Assembly (NCBI GenBank): GCA_023458875.1
Contig: JAEWXO010000003.1
Location: forward strand, 1-64,000
Source of the DNA: Bacillota bacterium
Lineage (GTDB): Bacteria; Bacillota; Clostridia; Oscillospirales; Ruminococcaceae
Length of the DNA stretch: 64,000 nucleotides
Reading direction: 5' to 3'
The position numbers were made by a program, and so were the translations under genes. This document shows positions 44,221 to 53,737 of the stretch, piece by piece (within the stretch, counting starts at the first letter, position 1; every line of letters starts with the position of its first letter). The notes beneath the pieces are model-generated. The model did not search any database. It worked only from the letters and a program-made list of their open reading frames with translations, and was not told the DNA's origin.

Positions 44221-45234
44221 TCATTGGTTCTGCTCAATCTTATCAAGAAGTTCGAGTCTGTAGTCATCAATATTATCAACAGCAGCTGTTTCAATTTCAA
44301 GACATTCATCGCAGCCGATCATTTTTCTTCTGTTGCCCTTTAAATGTTCTAACTGGCATGCTCTCATGGCTTTCCATAGTTCCGGTACAGTCTGGTTATG
44401 AACATCTCCTATGAGCATTTTTCTGTTCCAGTCAACAATACACTGTGTGGCAGCACCATCTGAATTAATGGTAAGAATATAGAATATTCTCGGGCATACA
44501 GTACATTCCTGTATTTTGTTTCCGTATATACCAGTGTCATAGTACATCTCTTTATCAAATCCCGGCCAGCAAGGTGATACATGTTCAAATGAGATCTCAT
44601 CACATATATCACCAAATATATCATAAAATCTTTTTTTCTTTTCAAGATTGATCTGTTCATCGGTTTCGGCAGTCAGGGTTTTAATAAATATATGGCAGTT
44701 TCCTTTGTGATCATAAAGATCTTTTATGTTTGCGACAAAATTCTCAAAATCTATTTCTTTTCCGCAGATTTCCTTATATGCCTTTCCGTCAAGCCCTTCT
44801 ACTGATATGTGGATTCTTGTCAGACCCGCATTAACTATGTTTCTGTTTAGTTCAGGATTTAAAAGTGTTCCGTTTGTAGTTGTGTCAATGCCGATAAATT
44901 TATTCGTAGCGTGAGCGTATGCTACCATATCTGCAAAGTGAGGATTTATCAGCGGTTCACCTTCTTTGTAGAGACGAAGTACCTTGATTTTTTCCGGGAA
45001 CGCCATACAGTCATCAATTATTTTTTTATACAGATCAAAATCCATTATGCCGATACTTTTACTTTTTTCTGTTGTCCACAACTCCTTGTGAGCAGTTCCG
45101 CATGGGCAGAATTTGCACTGAAGGTTGCAGATGCTTGCCGGATCTACATATAAAATATATGGTGTACTTAATGGTATTACAGTTTCAAGACGAGTGCGTT
45201 CATCATAATATCTATGGCCTTCTTTAGCTTTCAT
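44221..45234 (-). CDS. Radical SAM/SPASM protein in a glycan operon
   Basis: A 337-residue protein with the SAM-cluster motif CNLQCKFC (residues 36-43) and a C-terminal SPASM-like Cys set (CTVCPRIF, CIVDW, CDEC) for auxiliary Fe-S clusters. The family performs radical chemistry such as dehydrogenation, epimerisation or peptide crosslinks. In this setting sugar modification (compare DesII or AprD4-type chemistry) is more likely than peptide maturation, because no precursor peptide was seen. Its ATG overlaps the glycosyltransferase stop by 11 bases and uses an AGGAGG inside that gene. Confidence 0.85.
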   Translation of the reverse strand: MKAKEGHRYYDERTRLETVIPLSTPYILYVDPASICNLQCKFCPCGTAHKELWTTEKSKSIGIMDFDLYKKIIDDCMAFPEKIKVLRLYKEGEPLINPHFADMVAYAHATNKFIGIDTTTNGTLLNPELNRNIVNAGLTRIHISVEGLDGKAYKEICGKEIDFENFVANIKDLYDHKGNCHIFIKTLTAETDEQINLEKKKRFYDIFGDICDEISFEHVSPCWPGFDKEMYYDTGIYGNKIQECTVCPRIFYILTINSDGAATQCIVDWNRKMLIGDVHNQTVPELWKAMRACQLEHLKGNRRKMIGCDECLEIETAAVDNIDDYRLELLDKIEQNQ

Positions 45235-46516
45235 GGATAACCTCCTGTTGTTTTAAAATAAATTTTATTAATTTGTTAAAATGCTTATCATCCGGAAAAT
45301 ATCTGAGAAAATGAAATGGTGAACTTTTACTGCTTTCATAGTATATATCCGGGAGAACATCTGTAAGATTCCCTGAAAGAATATTTTTAATTACTGATAT
45401 ATCAGGTCTGCAAAAGTATAAGAAAAAGTCCCATGGGGAATCTCCTGTAATATTATCAAAGTTATATTGTTTCTTATCACTTTGTATACAGCTGTTTATA
45501 CAGCTTATAAATCTGTTCACATTTTCATCAGCTGAGTATTTTTCTATAACATGCTGTCTTGCATTTTCTCCAAGCTGTTTTCTTAAATCTGTATTGTAAT
45601 AAAGTTTACCAACATATTCTGATACTTGTTGTGGGTTTTCGGCAATGAGTCCTGTTTTATTATGAGTAATAATATTTCGTTCAGGAGGATTGTCCATAAC
45701 CACAACAGGTAGGCCGGCAGCCATAGCTTCAAGAAGTGCATTTTCTGTAGTAGCAAAATTATTTTTTGTAAGCGGATAACAGAATATATCTATGTCAGTC
45801 AATGAATCTTCAATATTATCAATAAATCCATTGAATTTTACATATGAATTATCGAATCCGCTTTTTACATCATCCTGACAGTGACCGTATAAATCAAATT
45901 CAATATTTTTTATATTTTCATGTATCTGATAACATATCTGAGGGAAATCACTGCTTAACTTGCTAAAATTCAGCGTACCTGAATATCCTATTTTACATAT
46001 ACCGTTAATGGAATAATCTTTTTTATACAGAGATTTTTCAGGATGAAAGTCACCTGTTCCATATACAACAAATGATTTTCTTTCAATTATCTTTCTCTGC
46101 GTCTCACTCCATAGTGTATTTTCGTAAGTACATGGAGAAGTAAACATAGACAGATTAAACATATCAAGAAAATCATATGGAAGATATGGATAGTTAAGAC
46201 CGTTAATATGTGACCATAATACAATTCTAGCATTAATACTGCTTATGGATTTAAAGACATTTACAAACAGGGGATGGCACCACCAGTTTAAAACAATTAT
46301 ATCAGCATCCATCGCTATTTTTGAAATCTGCAACGGATCTGATGTTATTATTGTATTGATGTTATTTTCATTACAGATGTCTACATACCGCGATGAAACC
46401 GGCGGTTCGAGAAGTAATAATGTGTTTTCAAACTGGCTGAGATTTTTTAATATTCCGCTTATTGCTTTGCCTGCTCCACCGCCCATGTGTGCGGCTATAT
46501 GCAATATTTTCTTCAT
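45224..46516 (-). CDS. GT4-type glycosyltransferase
   Basis: A 430-residue GT-B protein and first gene of the glycan operon. N-terminal ILHIAAHMGGGAGKAI fits the acceptor-side loop; the C-terminal donor half has IGYSGTLNFSKL, DIFCYPLTKNNFATTENALLEAMAAGLPVV with the E-x7-E motif of GT4, and GLIAENPQQVSEYV. It likely adds a sugar to a lipid-linked glycan. GGAG precedes ATG 46516. The 185-bp element lies 127 bp upstream, so any promoter must lie in that short gap or within the element. Confidence 0.87.
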   Translation of the reverse strand: MKKILHIAAHMGGGAGKAISGILKNLSQFENTLLLLEPPVSSRYVDICNENNINTIITSDPLQISKIAMDADIIVLNWWCHPLFVNVFKSISSINARIVLWSHINGLNYPYLPYDFLDMFNLSMFTSPCTYENTLWSETQRKIIERKSFVVYGTGDFHPEKSLYKKDYSINGICKIGYSGTLNFSKLSSDFPQICYQIHENIKNIEFDLYGHCQDDVKSGFDNSYVKFNGFIDNIEDSLTDIDIFCYPLTKNNFATTENALLEAMAAGLPVVVMDNPPERNIITHNKTGLIAENPQQVSEYVGKLYYNTDLRKQLGENARQHVIEKYSADENVNRFISCINSCIQSDKKQYNFDNITGDSPWDFFLYFCRPDISVIKNILSGNLTDVLPDIYYESSKSSPFHFLRYFPDDKHFNKLIKFILKQQEVIHES

Positions 46517-46643
46517 TACAACAACTCCATAACGAATTTGTATGAATTATTATTTGACTTATATAAATATATATCGACAAAATGAATAAAAATTTAATAG
46601 TACTGGCTATGAAAAAATATGTGAATAAACATAACTTAATTAC

Positions 46644-46828
46644 TCAAACTTCGCAGCATGAATCCCACGGAACGGATGAATCCGTTCCCTACGAGGGTTA
46701 CGCTCAATGTAGGGAACGCATTTATGCGTTCCGTTATGCTACGTGGTTTGTCGATTAAAAGCTATTTTATACTGTGAGAGCTCTTGAATTTTCAAGATGT
46801 GAAATTATTTTTGATGTGCGAAGTTTGA
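46644..46828. mobile_element. 185-bp MITE-like element, right copy
   Basis: The reverse complement of 29467-29651: the same 12-bp terminal inverted repeats (46644-46655 and 46817-46828), the same two hairpins and the same length, with about five substitutions. It lies between the divergent glycosyltransferase and flippase genes. The gaps around it (46517-46643, 46829-47094) hold no gene. Confidence 0.88.
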
Positions 46829-47094
46829 GATCTGTACTTATTTGAATATATTTACTTAAGTAATCATATACAGTAATCAGGATTTTAATTAAAATATCAA
46901 AAAGATTCCAGCATTATGTATTTATTGCATAATAATAAATAATAAATCCTCAGGTATTTTGTATAAATTAAAAAAATTAAAATACCTATTTAAATTTGTA
47001 AAAATATTTGTTATAATATAATATATCGGATAAATAATAATAATAAATTATTTTGTTTATCGTAAATATATAATAGAGAAGAATGGAGAAATAC

Positions 47095-48507
47095 ATGGAC
47101 AAATATAAAAAACTGGCAAAAAATACGTTGATATTTTCTCTTGGTTCATTCAGTTCAAAAATTCTTGGAATACTGCTTGTCAGAGTTTATACAAGCTGCT
47201 TGAGCAAGGGAGAGTTTTCGACTATAACAAACATACAATATATTGTAAACCTTATTGGCCCTATAGCAACGTTAAGCATAGCAGAGGGAATACTCAAATA
47301 TGGCCTTGATGAAAAAACACAGAAGTCCAGAGTATACACATCGGGAGTTATAGTCAGTATTTTAGGTATGCTGGCATTTACATGTCTGTTTCCGTTTATC
47401 GGGCTGGTAAAAGAGTTCAAGCCCTATATATCGTACATGATACTGTTCCTGTTTACATCGGAGTTCAGATGGGTAAATCAGCAGTTTGTAAAAGTAAAGA
47501 ATTATTTGCGGCTTTATGCAGTTGACAGTATAATGTCGGTGGTGAGTCTTCTCATTTTTTCACTACTGTTTCTGATAGGCTTTGATATGGGTATAAAAGG
47601 ATATATACTCGCTCTTATTATGTCGGATATGCTGTCAATAGCATTCCTTATATTCTTTGCAAACCTGCAGGACGATCTGAAAATAAGAGAAGCCGACATG
47701 GGCCTTATAAAAAATATGATTCAGTACACGCTCCCTCTCATACCGACATCAGTATTGTGGTGGGTGGTAAGCTCGTCTGATTCATTTATGGTTTCAAGAC
47801 TGGTATCGCCTGAAGTAAACGGTCTTTATTCTGTTGCATATAAAATACCTAACCTTATATCACTTATTTCAATTATTTTCTTCAGGGCATGGCAGATGTC
47901 TGCAATTACCGAATACAATTCAAAGGAAAGAAAAAAATTCTATACAAAGGTATTTGATTCTTACCTTTCAATCATGTTCGTTGCATCAGCAGGAATTATG
48001 TGGACCATAAAGCTCCTGACGAAAATTGTATCAGACAAGGAATACTGGGCTTCATATAAAATGGCTCCTTTTCTTATCATGGCGGTTCTGCTTCAGAGCT
48101 ACTGCACATTTTTAAGCAGTATTTACAATGCAACGAGTCAGAATAAAAATTCTCTGAAGACAAGTATGCTTGCCGCAATAATAAATATAGTACTTAATAT
48201 AATACTTATTCCGTTCTTTGGTGCACAGGGGGCAGCATTTGCAACCATGATGGCTTACTTTGTATGCTTTATCGTAAGACTTGTCGATACACAGCGTATA
48301 GCAAGGTATTCGCTCAGCTGGCGTAAAATAGGCACTAACCTCGTCGTTATGCTTATAATGGCAATAATAATCCTTGCTGATCTGCCGCTTATGAATTTAT
48401 GGCTTTTCATAGGCTTCGCATTTATTACACTTATAAATATCGGGCCTATTCAGAGTACAGCGAACAGATTTTTGAAAAAACAAAATTTAGGGCACAGCAA
48501 TATTTAA
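47095..48507 (+). CDS. Wzx-like polysaccharide flippase (MOP superfamily)
   Basis: A 470-residue protein with about 12-14 membrane helices, of the polysaccharide transporter branch of the MATE/MOP superfamily (N-terminal LAKNTLIFSLGSFSSKILGI, then LPLIPTSVLWWVVSSSDSFMV in the middle). Flippases of this class move lipid-linked oligosaccharide units to the outer face of the membrane. ATG 47095 lies six bases after GGAG; the ATG at 47083 lacks a site. It is divergent from the glycan operon and most likely exports its product. Confidence 0.88.
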   Translation: MDKYKKLAKNTLIFSLGSFSSKILGILLVRVYTSCLSKGEFSTITNIQYIVNLIGPIATLSIAEGILKYGLDEKTQKSRVYTSGVIVSILGMLAFTCLFPFIGLVKEFKPYISYMILFLFTSEFRWVNQQFVKVKNYLRLYAVDSIMSVVSLLIFSLLFLIGFDMGIKGYILALIMSDMLSIAFLIFFANLQDDLKIREADMGLIKNMIQYTLPLIPTSVLWWVVSSSDSFMVSRLVSPEVNGLYSVAYKIPNLISLISIIFFRAWQMSAITEYNSKERKKFYTKVFDSYLSIMFVASAGIMWTIKLLTKIVSDKEYWASYKMAPFLIMAVLLQSYCTFLSSIYNATSQNKNSLKTSMLAAIINIVLNIILIPFFGAQGAAFATMMAYFVCFIVRLVDTQRIARYSLSWRKIGTNLVVMLIMAIIILADLPLMNLWLFIGFAFITLINIGPIQSTANRFLKKQNLGHSNI

Positions 48508-48536
48508 ATCCGGATAATAATTTTTATAAAAAAACG

Positions 48537-48576
48537 GCTATACAAAAGTTAATATCAACTTTTGTATAGCTTTTTT
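48537..48576 (+). terminator. Bidirectional terminator between flippase and GH13 genes
   Basis: Perfect 14-bp arms (48537-48550 with 48557-48570), six-base loop, T6 on the plus strand and A-rich on the other side. Confidence 0.9.
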
Positions 48577-48586
48577 AATGTTACTT

Positions 48587-50470
48587 TTATGCTTCGATTT
48601 TTATAAATGCAAAGCTGAAAGGCTCAAGTCTTATATTTACTTCATCATCTTTTTCGGATTTTTGCTCCTGTTTTCCGACGATTATATTGTACTTTGAATA
48701 ATTCGGGGTAAGTGTACGGCTTATGTATTCTACCTTGTCCGAACGGTTTATCAACACAACAACGGCTTTGTTCTGACTTTGTTTAATACGTGCAAAGCCT
48801 GTGATATTTTCATCGGAAAATAAAATTTTTGTAATTCCGTCTCTGAATACACTGCTGTTTTTTCTGAGTGCACTGAGCTGCTTTGTAAATTCGATAAGCT
48901 CTGTATCTTCGTTTCCCCATGGGTAGCATCTGCGGTTAAAAGGATCCTTGTGTCCCTGCATTCCTGCCTCGTCACCGTAATAAATACACGGTACACCCGG
49001 CAGAAAGTACATAAGCACCATTGCAAGCTTAAAGAGCTTTTTGCCATGCTCATATTGCTCAGGAGTCATAATATGTGATGCCATCCAGTCCTTGTTCTTG
49101 TCTTCGTTTGATTCATCACCGAGTACCGTTATGGCACGCTCCACATCATGTGTTGAGATAAAATTCATAAGAACGTCAAGTACAGGCTTAGGGTAGTTTT
49201 CTATAATAGTCATTATTTTTGATTTGAAAGTCAGATCACCTGTTTTTATATACGAGAGAATTGCGTCACGGAAAGGGTAGTTCATTACCGAGTCAAGCTG
49301 TGCACCGAGAAGATATCTTCTGTTTATTCCGTAGCTTTCCTTGTTCGAAGCGTCTTCCCATACTTCACCTATGATTATTTTTTCACTGCTTACGCTTTTT
49401 ACGGAGTTATTAACATTGTAAATAAAATCATCAGGAAGCTCGTCTGCTACGTCAAGTCTGAAGCCGGCAGCTCCGAGTGACATCCAGTAATGGAGTATTC
49501 CGTCATCATCGCATATGTATCTTGTATACTTGTAATTGTTTTCGTTTATATTAGGAAGTGAATCGATACCCCACCATGCTTCGTATATGTCAGGATATGA
49601 TGTGAACGTATACCAGTCATAGTATTCGCTTTCCTTTGAGTTATAGGCACCAACGCTGTCATAATAATTATATTTGTTAAAATATATGCTGTTTGCCCCG
49701 GTATGTGAGAATACGCCGTCGAGTATTATACTGATACCGAGTTTTTTTGCCTGACTGCATAATGACTTGAATTCCTCGTTAGTGCCAAGCATAGGGTCGA
49801 TTTTTTCATAATTTGATGTGCTGTATCTGTGATTTTCATGTGATTCAAAAACAGGATTCAGATAAATGCATGTGACTCCGAGGCTGCTGAGATACGGCAG
49901 TTTAGAGATTATTCCCTCAAGATCTCCGCCGAAGTAGTCGTAATTCCATAAATTTGTTTCAGGATGAGGCGTATAAACAGGCGTTCCGCCCCAGTCATCT
50001 CTTATAAGTCTGTCTTCCGGTATGTTTTCATGAACCTTGCCACTTTTGCAGAAACGGTCAGGGAAAATCTGATACATTATTCCGCCTTTGAGGAATGAAG
50101 GGGTTTTGAATTCCTTGCTGAACACAGTTAGCTGGAACATTTCACCGTCACCTATATTTCCTGTATGGGCATCTATTTTTTTAATGTATGTCATGTCGCC
50201 GTCAACAGTAACAAAAAAGCAGTAGTAATAAACACCGGTATAAATTGTGCTGAAGGATGCAGTATAGCAGGTGCATCCGTCCTCTGAACCTGTCTGGTTC
50301 ATTTTGATAAAACGTTTTTTAAAACCGAGCCTATATATTGTCATAACCGGCGCACTGTCAATATTAAGGGATTCAGGAATTTTTATTGTAAAATCGCAGA
50401 ATTCTTCTGACTTTATTGCACCGAATACAGATTTGTATGATAAATCCCAGCTGTCATAAATTTTTTTCAT
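48587..50470 (-). CDS. Intracellular GH13 alpha-glucan hydrolase (neopullulanase/cyclomaltodextrinase-like)
   Basis: A 627-residue enzyme without signal peptide. An N-terminal beta domain (about 1-120) precedes the GH13 barrel: IMYQIFPDRF, LGVTCIYLNPVFES (region I variant), GFRLDVADEL with the nucleophile Asp (region II), IIGEVWED with the acid Glu (region III), and FISTHDVERA with the transition-state Asp (region IV). The N-terminal module and YQIFPDRF are typical of the neopullulanase/maltogenic amylase group (GH13_20). It follows glgP by 141 bp, indicating use of internal or imported alpha-glucans. Confidence 0.9.
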   Translation of the reverse strand: MKKIYDSWDLSYKSVFGAIKSEEFCDFTIKIPESLNIDSAPVMTIYRLGFKKRFIKMNQTGSEDGCTCYTASFSTIYTGVYYYCFFVTVDGDMTYIKKIDAHTGNIGDGEMFQLTVFSKEFKTPSFLKGGIMYQIFPDRFCKSGKVHENIPEDRLIRDDWGGTPVYTPHPETNLWNYDYFGGDLEGIISKLPYLSSLGVTCIYLNPVFESHENHRYSTSNYEKIDPMLGTNEEFKSLCSQAKKLGISIILDGVFSHTGANSIYFNKYNYYDSVGAYNSKESEYYDWYTFTSYPDIYEAWWGIDSLPNINENNYKYTRYICDDDGILHYWMSLGAAGFRLDVADELPDDFIYNVNNSVKSVSSEKIIIGEVWEDASNKESYGINRRYLLGAQLDSVMNYPFRDAILSYIKTGDLTFKSKIMTIIENYPKPVLDVLMNFISTHDVERAITVLGDESNEDKNKDWMASHIMTPEQYEHGKKLFKLAMVLMYFLPGVPCIYYGDEAGMQGHKDPFNRRCYPWGNEDTELIEFTKQLSALRKNSSVFRDGITKILFSDENITGFARIKQSQNKAVVVLINRSDKVEYISRTLTPNYSKYNIIVGKQEQKSEKDDEVNIRLEPFSFAFIKIEA

Positions 50471-50532
50471 TGAAAATACCCCATTTCTTTTTTGAATTTG
50501 AAGTAAATAGATGATTAATATATTAGTATATA

Positions 50533-50566
50533 AAATGACGGCAGATATAAATTCCCGCCGTCATTT
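50533..50566 (-). terminator. Terminator of glgP
   Basis: A 10-bp stem (50533-50542 with 50557-50566) lies between glgP and the GH13 gene; weak T-rich tail TTTTATAT on the minus strand, so readthrough is possible. Confidence 0.68.
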
Positions 50567-50610
50567 GCAACTGTGACTGAAATATAACGGCGCCGTATAA
50601 ATATTAATTA

Positions 50611-53013
50611 TTATAGCATCCCCCATATATCTCTTGCATAATCCTTTACAGCTCTGTCTGCAGAGAATATACCGGCACTGGCGATATTGTTGAGCGACAT
50701 TTTAAGCCATCTGTATTTGTCATTGTATAATTCAGTTGAAAGCTTCTGTGCTGCGCGGTATGAGTCAAAATCAGCGAGAACCATATACGGATCCGAATTC
50801 TGAAGGGAATTAGCTATATCAGGGAATGTGAATCCGTTTATTCCGCTGTACATATGATTCATAGCCTGTTTTATGGTGTTGTTTGAATTATAGTATTCTC
50901 GCGGATTATAGCCGATATTTTTCTTTGCGGCAACTTCATCAGCCGTCATGCCGAATATAATGATGTTTTCATCGCCGACAGCATTTTTGATTTCGACATT
51001 TGCTCCGTCAAGTGTGCCGAGAGTTATAGCACCGTTAAGCATAAGCTTCATATTTCCTGTGCCTGATGCCTCTGTTCCGGCAAGTGAAATCTGTTCAGAA
51101 ATGTCGCTGGCAGGCATAAGCAACTCAGAAAGTGTAACCTTGTAGTCTTCAAGGAAGAATACACTGAGTTTTTCGGATATCTTAGGGTTTTTTCTCAGCT
51201 CTTCGGATATGCACCAGATCATTTTTATTATCTGTTTTGCAAGATAATATCCCGGTGCTGCTTTTGCAGCAAAAATATAGGTTTTAGGTGTAAAGTCTGC
51301 GTCAGGATTTTTAAGCAGATAATCATAATCAGCTAAAATATTAAGGGCGTTTAAGTGCTGACGTTTATATTCATGGAGACGCTTTACCTGAACGTCAAAT
51401 ATACTGTCAGGGTTAATCTCAAAATCAAGATTGTATTTGTTCTTTGAATATTTAAGGAAGTTTTCTTTATTTATTCTTTTTATTTTTGCGAGTTCATCAA
51501 GAACGGATTTGTCATTTTCAAATACTCCGAATTTCTTCAGTTCGTCAGCATCCTTTAAAAATTTATCGCCAATTTTCTCTGAAAGAAGCTTTGTAAGGCC
51601 TGGATTTGACTGGTAAAGCCAGCGCCTGTATGCGATTCCGTTCGTTACGTTTTTAAACTTCAGAGGGAAGTACTGATATTCATCTGCAAATACATCATTT
51701 TTGATTATTTCTGAGTGAAGCTTTGATACACCGTTTACACTGTGTGAGGCAGCAACACATAATGAAGCCATATGGATATGGTTGTTTTTAATTATAGACA
51801 TACGGTTTGTTTTTTCATATTCGTTATCATCGAGCTGCATAAGCTTCTTGCAGTATCTGTTGTTTATTTCTACTATGATAGAAAATATTCTTGGGATAAT
51901 ACTTTTAACAAGGTTAATATCCCACTTTTCAAGTGCTTCTGCCATAACTGTATGATTCGTATATGCAAATGTATTTTTAACGATATGCCATGACTTATCC
52001 CATGAATATCCACAGTCATCAAGAAGAATTCTCATAAGTTCGGGAATTGCAAGTGTAGGATGAGTATCGTTTATATGAATAGCTACCTTGTCATGGAGAT
52101 TTTCAAGTGTTCCGTATACGGACATGTGATTTGTAACGATATCGCCGATTGAAGCAGCACACAGAAAATACTGCTGTCTCAGTCTTAGTGATTTACCTTC
52201 GAGATGATTGTCGTTAGGGTAAAGAACCTTGGAAATGGCGTTTGCAATGCTATTCTGGCTTAACGCCTTTGCATAATCTCCCTGATTGAAGGTTGCCATA
52301 TCAAAGCTTGGTGATTTTGCAGTCCAGAGTCTGAGTACAGAAACACCGTCGCCGTTATATCCTGAAACATACATATCATATGGTATGGCAAGAACAGTGC
52401 TGTAGTTCTGATGTGATATATGGTGATACTGACTGTCCCAGTACTCGTGAAGCTCTCCTTCAAAATGAACTTCAACTGCACGTTCAGGCTTAGGGTCAAG
52501 CCATACTTCTCCTCCCGGCATCCAGTTATCAGGAAGCTCCGTCTGCCAGCCCTCATCTATCTTCTGTTTGAATATACCGTATTCGTAGCATATGGAATAT
52601 CCCATTGCCGGTATGCACTGAGTTGCCATGGCATCGAGATAGCATGCTGCAAGACGTCCGAGTCCGCCGTTTCCGAGACCTGCATCAGGCTCGTTTTCAT
52701 ATATCATTTCAAGGTTTATATCATATTCTTTGAGCACACTGCGTACATCTTCAACTATTTTAAGATTATACAGGCTTGTTTTAAGAGAGCGGCCCATTAA
52801 AAATTCCATGGAAAGATAGTATATCTGTTTTTTTCCCTGAGAATTTATTCTGTTGGTGAACCGTACTCTTTTTTCGCTAAGATGATGCATTATTATAGTT
52901 GAAAGTGCATTATACACCTGTGAATCAGATGCATCGTCGGGTGTTACATTATAGTCTGATTGTAATACCTTTATTAATTCGTATTTTATGTGCTCTTTAG
53001 ACATTTTTTCCAT
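50611..53013 (-). CDS. glgP: Glycogen/maltodextrin phosphorylase
   Basis: Releases glucose 1-phosphate from alpha-1,4-glucans. About 800 residues, standard for the family: DAGLGNGGLGRLAACYLD, VQVKRLHEYKRQ, and the PLP-binding EASGTGNMKLMLNGA containing the Schiff-base Lys, with LGTLDGANVEI after it. I choose ATG 53013, six bases from GGAG; an ATG four codons earlier sits on top of that site, and a longer frame reaches 53115. The downstream GH13 enzyme supports a glycogen or maltodextrin degradation unit. Confidence 0.95.
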   Translation of the reverse strand: MEKMSKEHIKYELIKVLQSDYNVTPDDASDSQVYNALSTIIMHHLSEKRVRFTNRINSQGKKQIYYLSMEFLMGRSLKTSLYNLKIVEDVRSVLKEYDINLEMIYENEPDAGLGNGGLGRLAACYLDAMATQCIPAMGYSICYEYGIFKQKIDEGWQTELPDNWMPGGEVWLDPKPERAVEVHFEGELHEYWDSQYHHISHQNYSTVLAIPYDMYVSGYNGDGVSVLRLWTAKSPSFDMATFNQGDYAKALSQNSIANAISKVLYPNDNHLEGKSLRLRQQYFLCAASIGDIVTNHMSVYGTLENLHDKVAIHINDTHPTLAIPELMRILLDDCGYSWDKSWHIVKNTFAYTNHTVMAEALEKWDINLVKSIIPRIFSIIVEINNRYCKKLMQLDDNEYEKTNRMSIIKNNHIHMASLCVAASHSVNGVSKLHSEIIKNDVFADEYQYFPLKFKNVTNGIAYRRWLYQSNPGLTKLLSEKIGDKFLKDADELKKFGVFENDKSVLDELAKIKRINKENFLKYSKNKYNLDFEINPDSIFDVQVKRLHEYKRQHLNALNILADYDYLLKNPDADFTPKTYIFAAKAAPGYYLAKQIIKMIWCISEELRKNPKISEKLSVFFLEDYKVTLSELLMPASDISEQISLAGTEASGTGNMKLMLNGAITLGTLDGANVEIKNAVGDENIIIFGMTADEVAAKKNIGYNPREYYNSNNTIKQAMNHMYSGINGFTFPDIANSLQNSDPYMVLADFDSYRAAQKLSTELYNDKYRWLKMSLNNIASAGIFSADRAVKDYARDIWGML

Positions 53014-53306
53014 TTGATTCTCCATTCTCCGACGAAAAAAATATATGTGACATATCGATAAGGAATGTGTCAGATTGGTTGATATGATTAATTGAGCATA
53101 ACGTCGGCTACTCAAAATCAGTGATATATATAAATATTATACACGAATTGCTATATAAATTCAAGACTTTTAGGCTAACAAATTTAAACGATAAAATAAA
53201 AAGTTGTTAATTAATTTACTATTAGTTATTATGAACATTAAGATATCGTCTAAAATATGCATGTATACAAATAAAGAGTATTATTTAAGAAAGTTACTAT
53301 TTACTA

Positions 53307-53335
53307 TTGACAATAAAATATGGAGATGCTATACT
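53307..53335 (+). promoter_or_regulatory. Sigma-A promoter of the riboswitch-controlled gene
   Basis: TTGACA (53307-53312), 17 bases, TATACT (53330-53335). The transcript would begin about 180 bases before the riboswitch. Just downstream, CAGAAGATAA (from 53340) and TTATCTTCTG (near 53396) can pair over a 45-base span. Confidence 0.72.
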
Positions 53336-53522
53336 GATATCAGAAGATAATTAAAGGACATAAAAAAGTCTTATATGATTTGATTTTAAATTTATTTATC
53401 TTCTGTCTGACCAAAACACAGCCAATATATTCACTCATCCGTTTAACTAATTTATTTCCGATATCTTTACTAATGATTATTAATTCAGATTTTCCACTCA
53501 TGTAACCATACTAGTAAAAATT

Positions 53523-53615
53523 AAATATTGGGCAAACTTGCTGAAAGGCAAGGACGCAAAGCCAAGGGTCTAAACCATTATTTATGGTATGACAGCCAGC
53601 TGCACAATTTTTAAA
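53523..53615 (+). ncRNA. Cyclic di-GMP-I (GEMM) riboswitch
   Basis: The GEMM-I core is easily followed: GGGCAAAC (53530-53537), a hairpin capped by GAAA (TTGCTGAAAGGCAAG), GGACGCAAAGCC (53552-53563), GGGTCTAAACCA, a stem ATTATTTAT region, then GACAGCCAGCTGC (53591-53603). This order and spacing match clostridial GEMM-I aptamers, in which c-di-GMP binds at the three-way junction. A terminator 36 bases downstream and the next gene's ATG at 53738 make it a transcriptional switch for the transglutaminase-dockerin gene. Whether ligand turns the gene on or off cannot be read without folding. Confidence 0.92.
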
Positions 53616-53650
53616 CGGCGCCCATTATTAGTCGTTTATGGTTGGAACGA

Positions 53651-53690
53651 AAGGCTGATATCGTACAGGTATCAGCCTTTTAAAATTTTT
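53651..53690 (+). terminator. Riboswitch expression-platform terminator
   Basis: A 10-bp stem (53651-53660 with 53670-53679) followed by TTTAAAATTTTT. An AAACG...CGTTT pairing at about 53612-53637 just before may be the competing structure. Confidence 0.8.
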
Positions 53691-53737
53691 ATAACAAAGG
53701 TAAACATGAGAGAAATAAAATTTGGGAGGTAATCATT

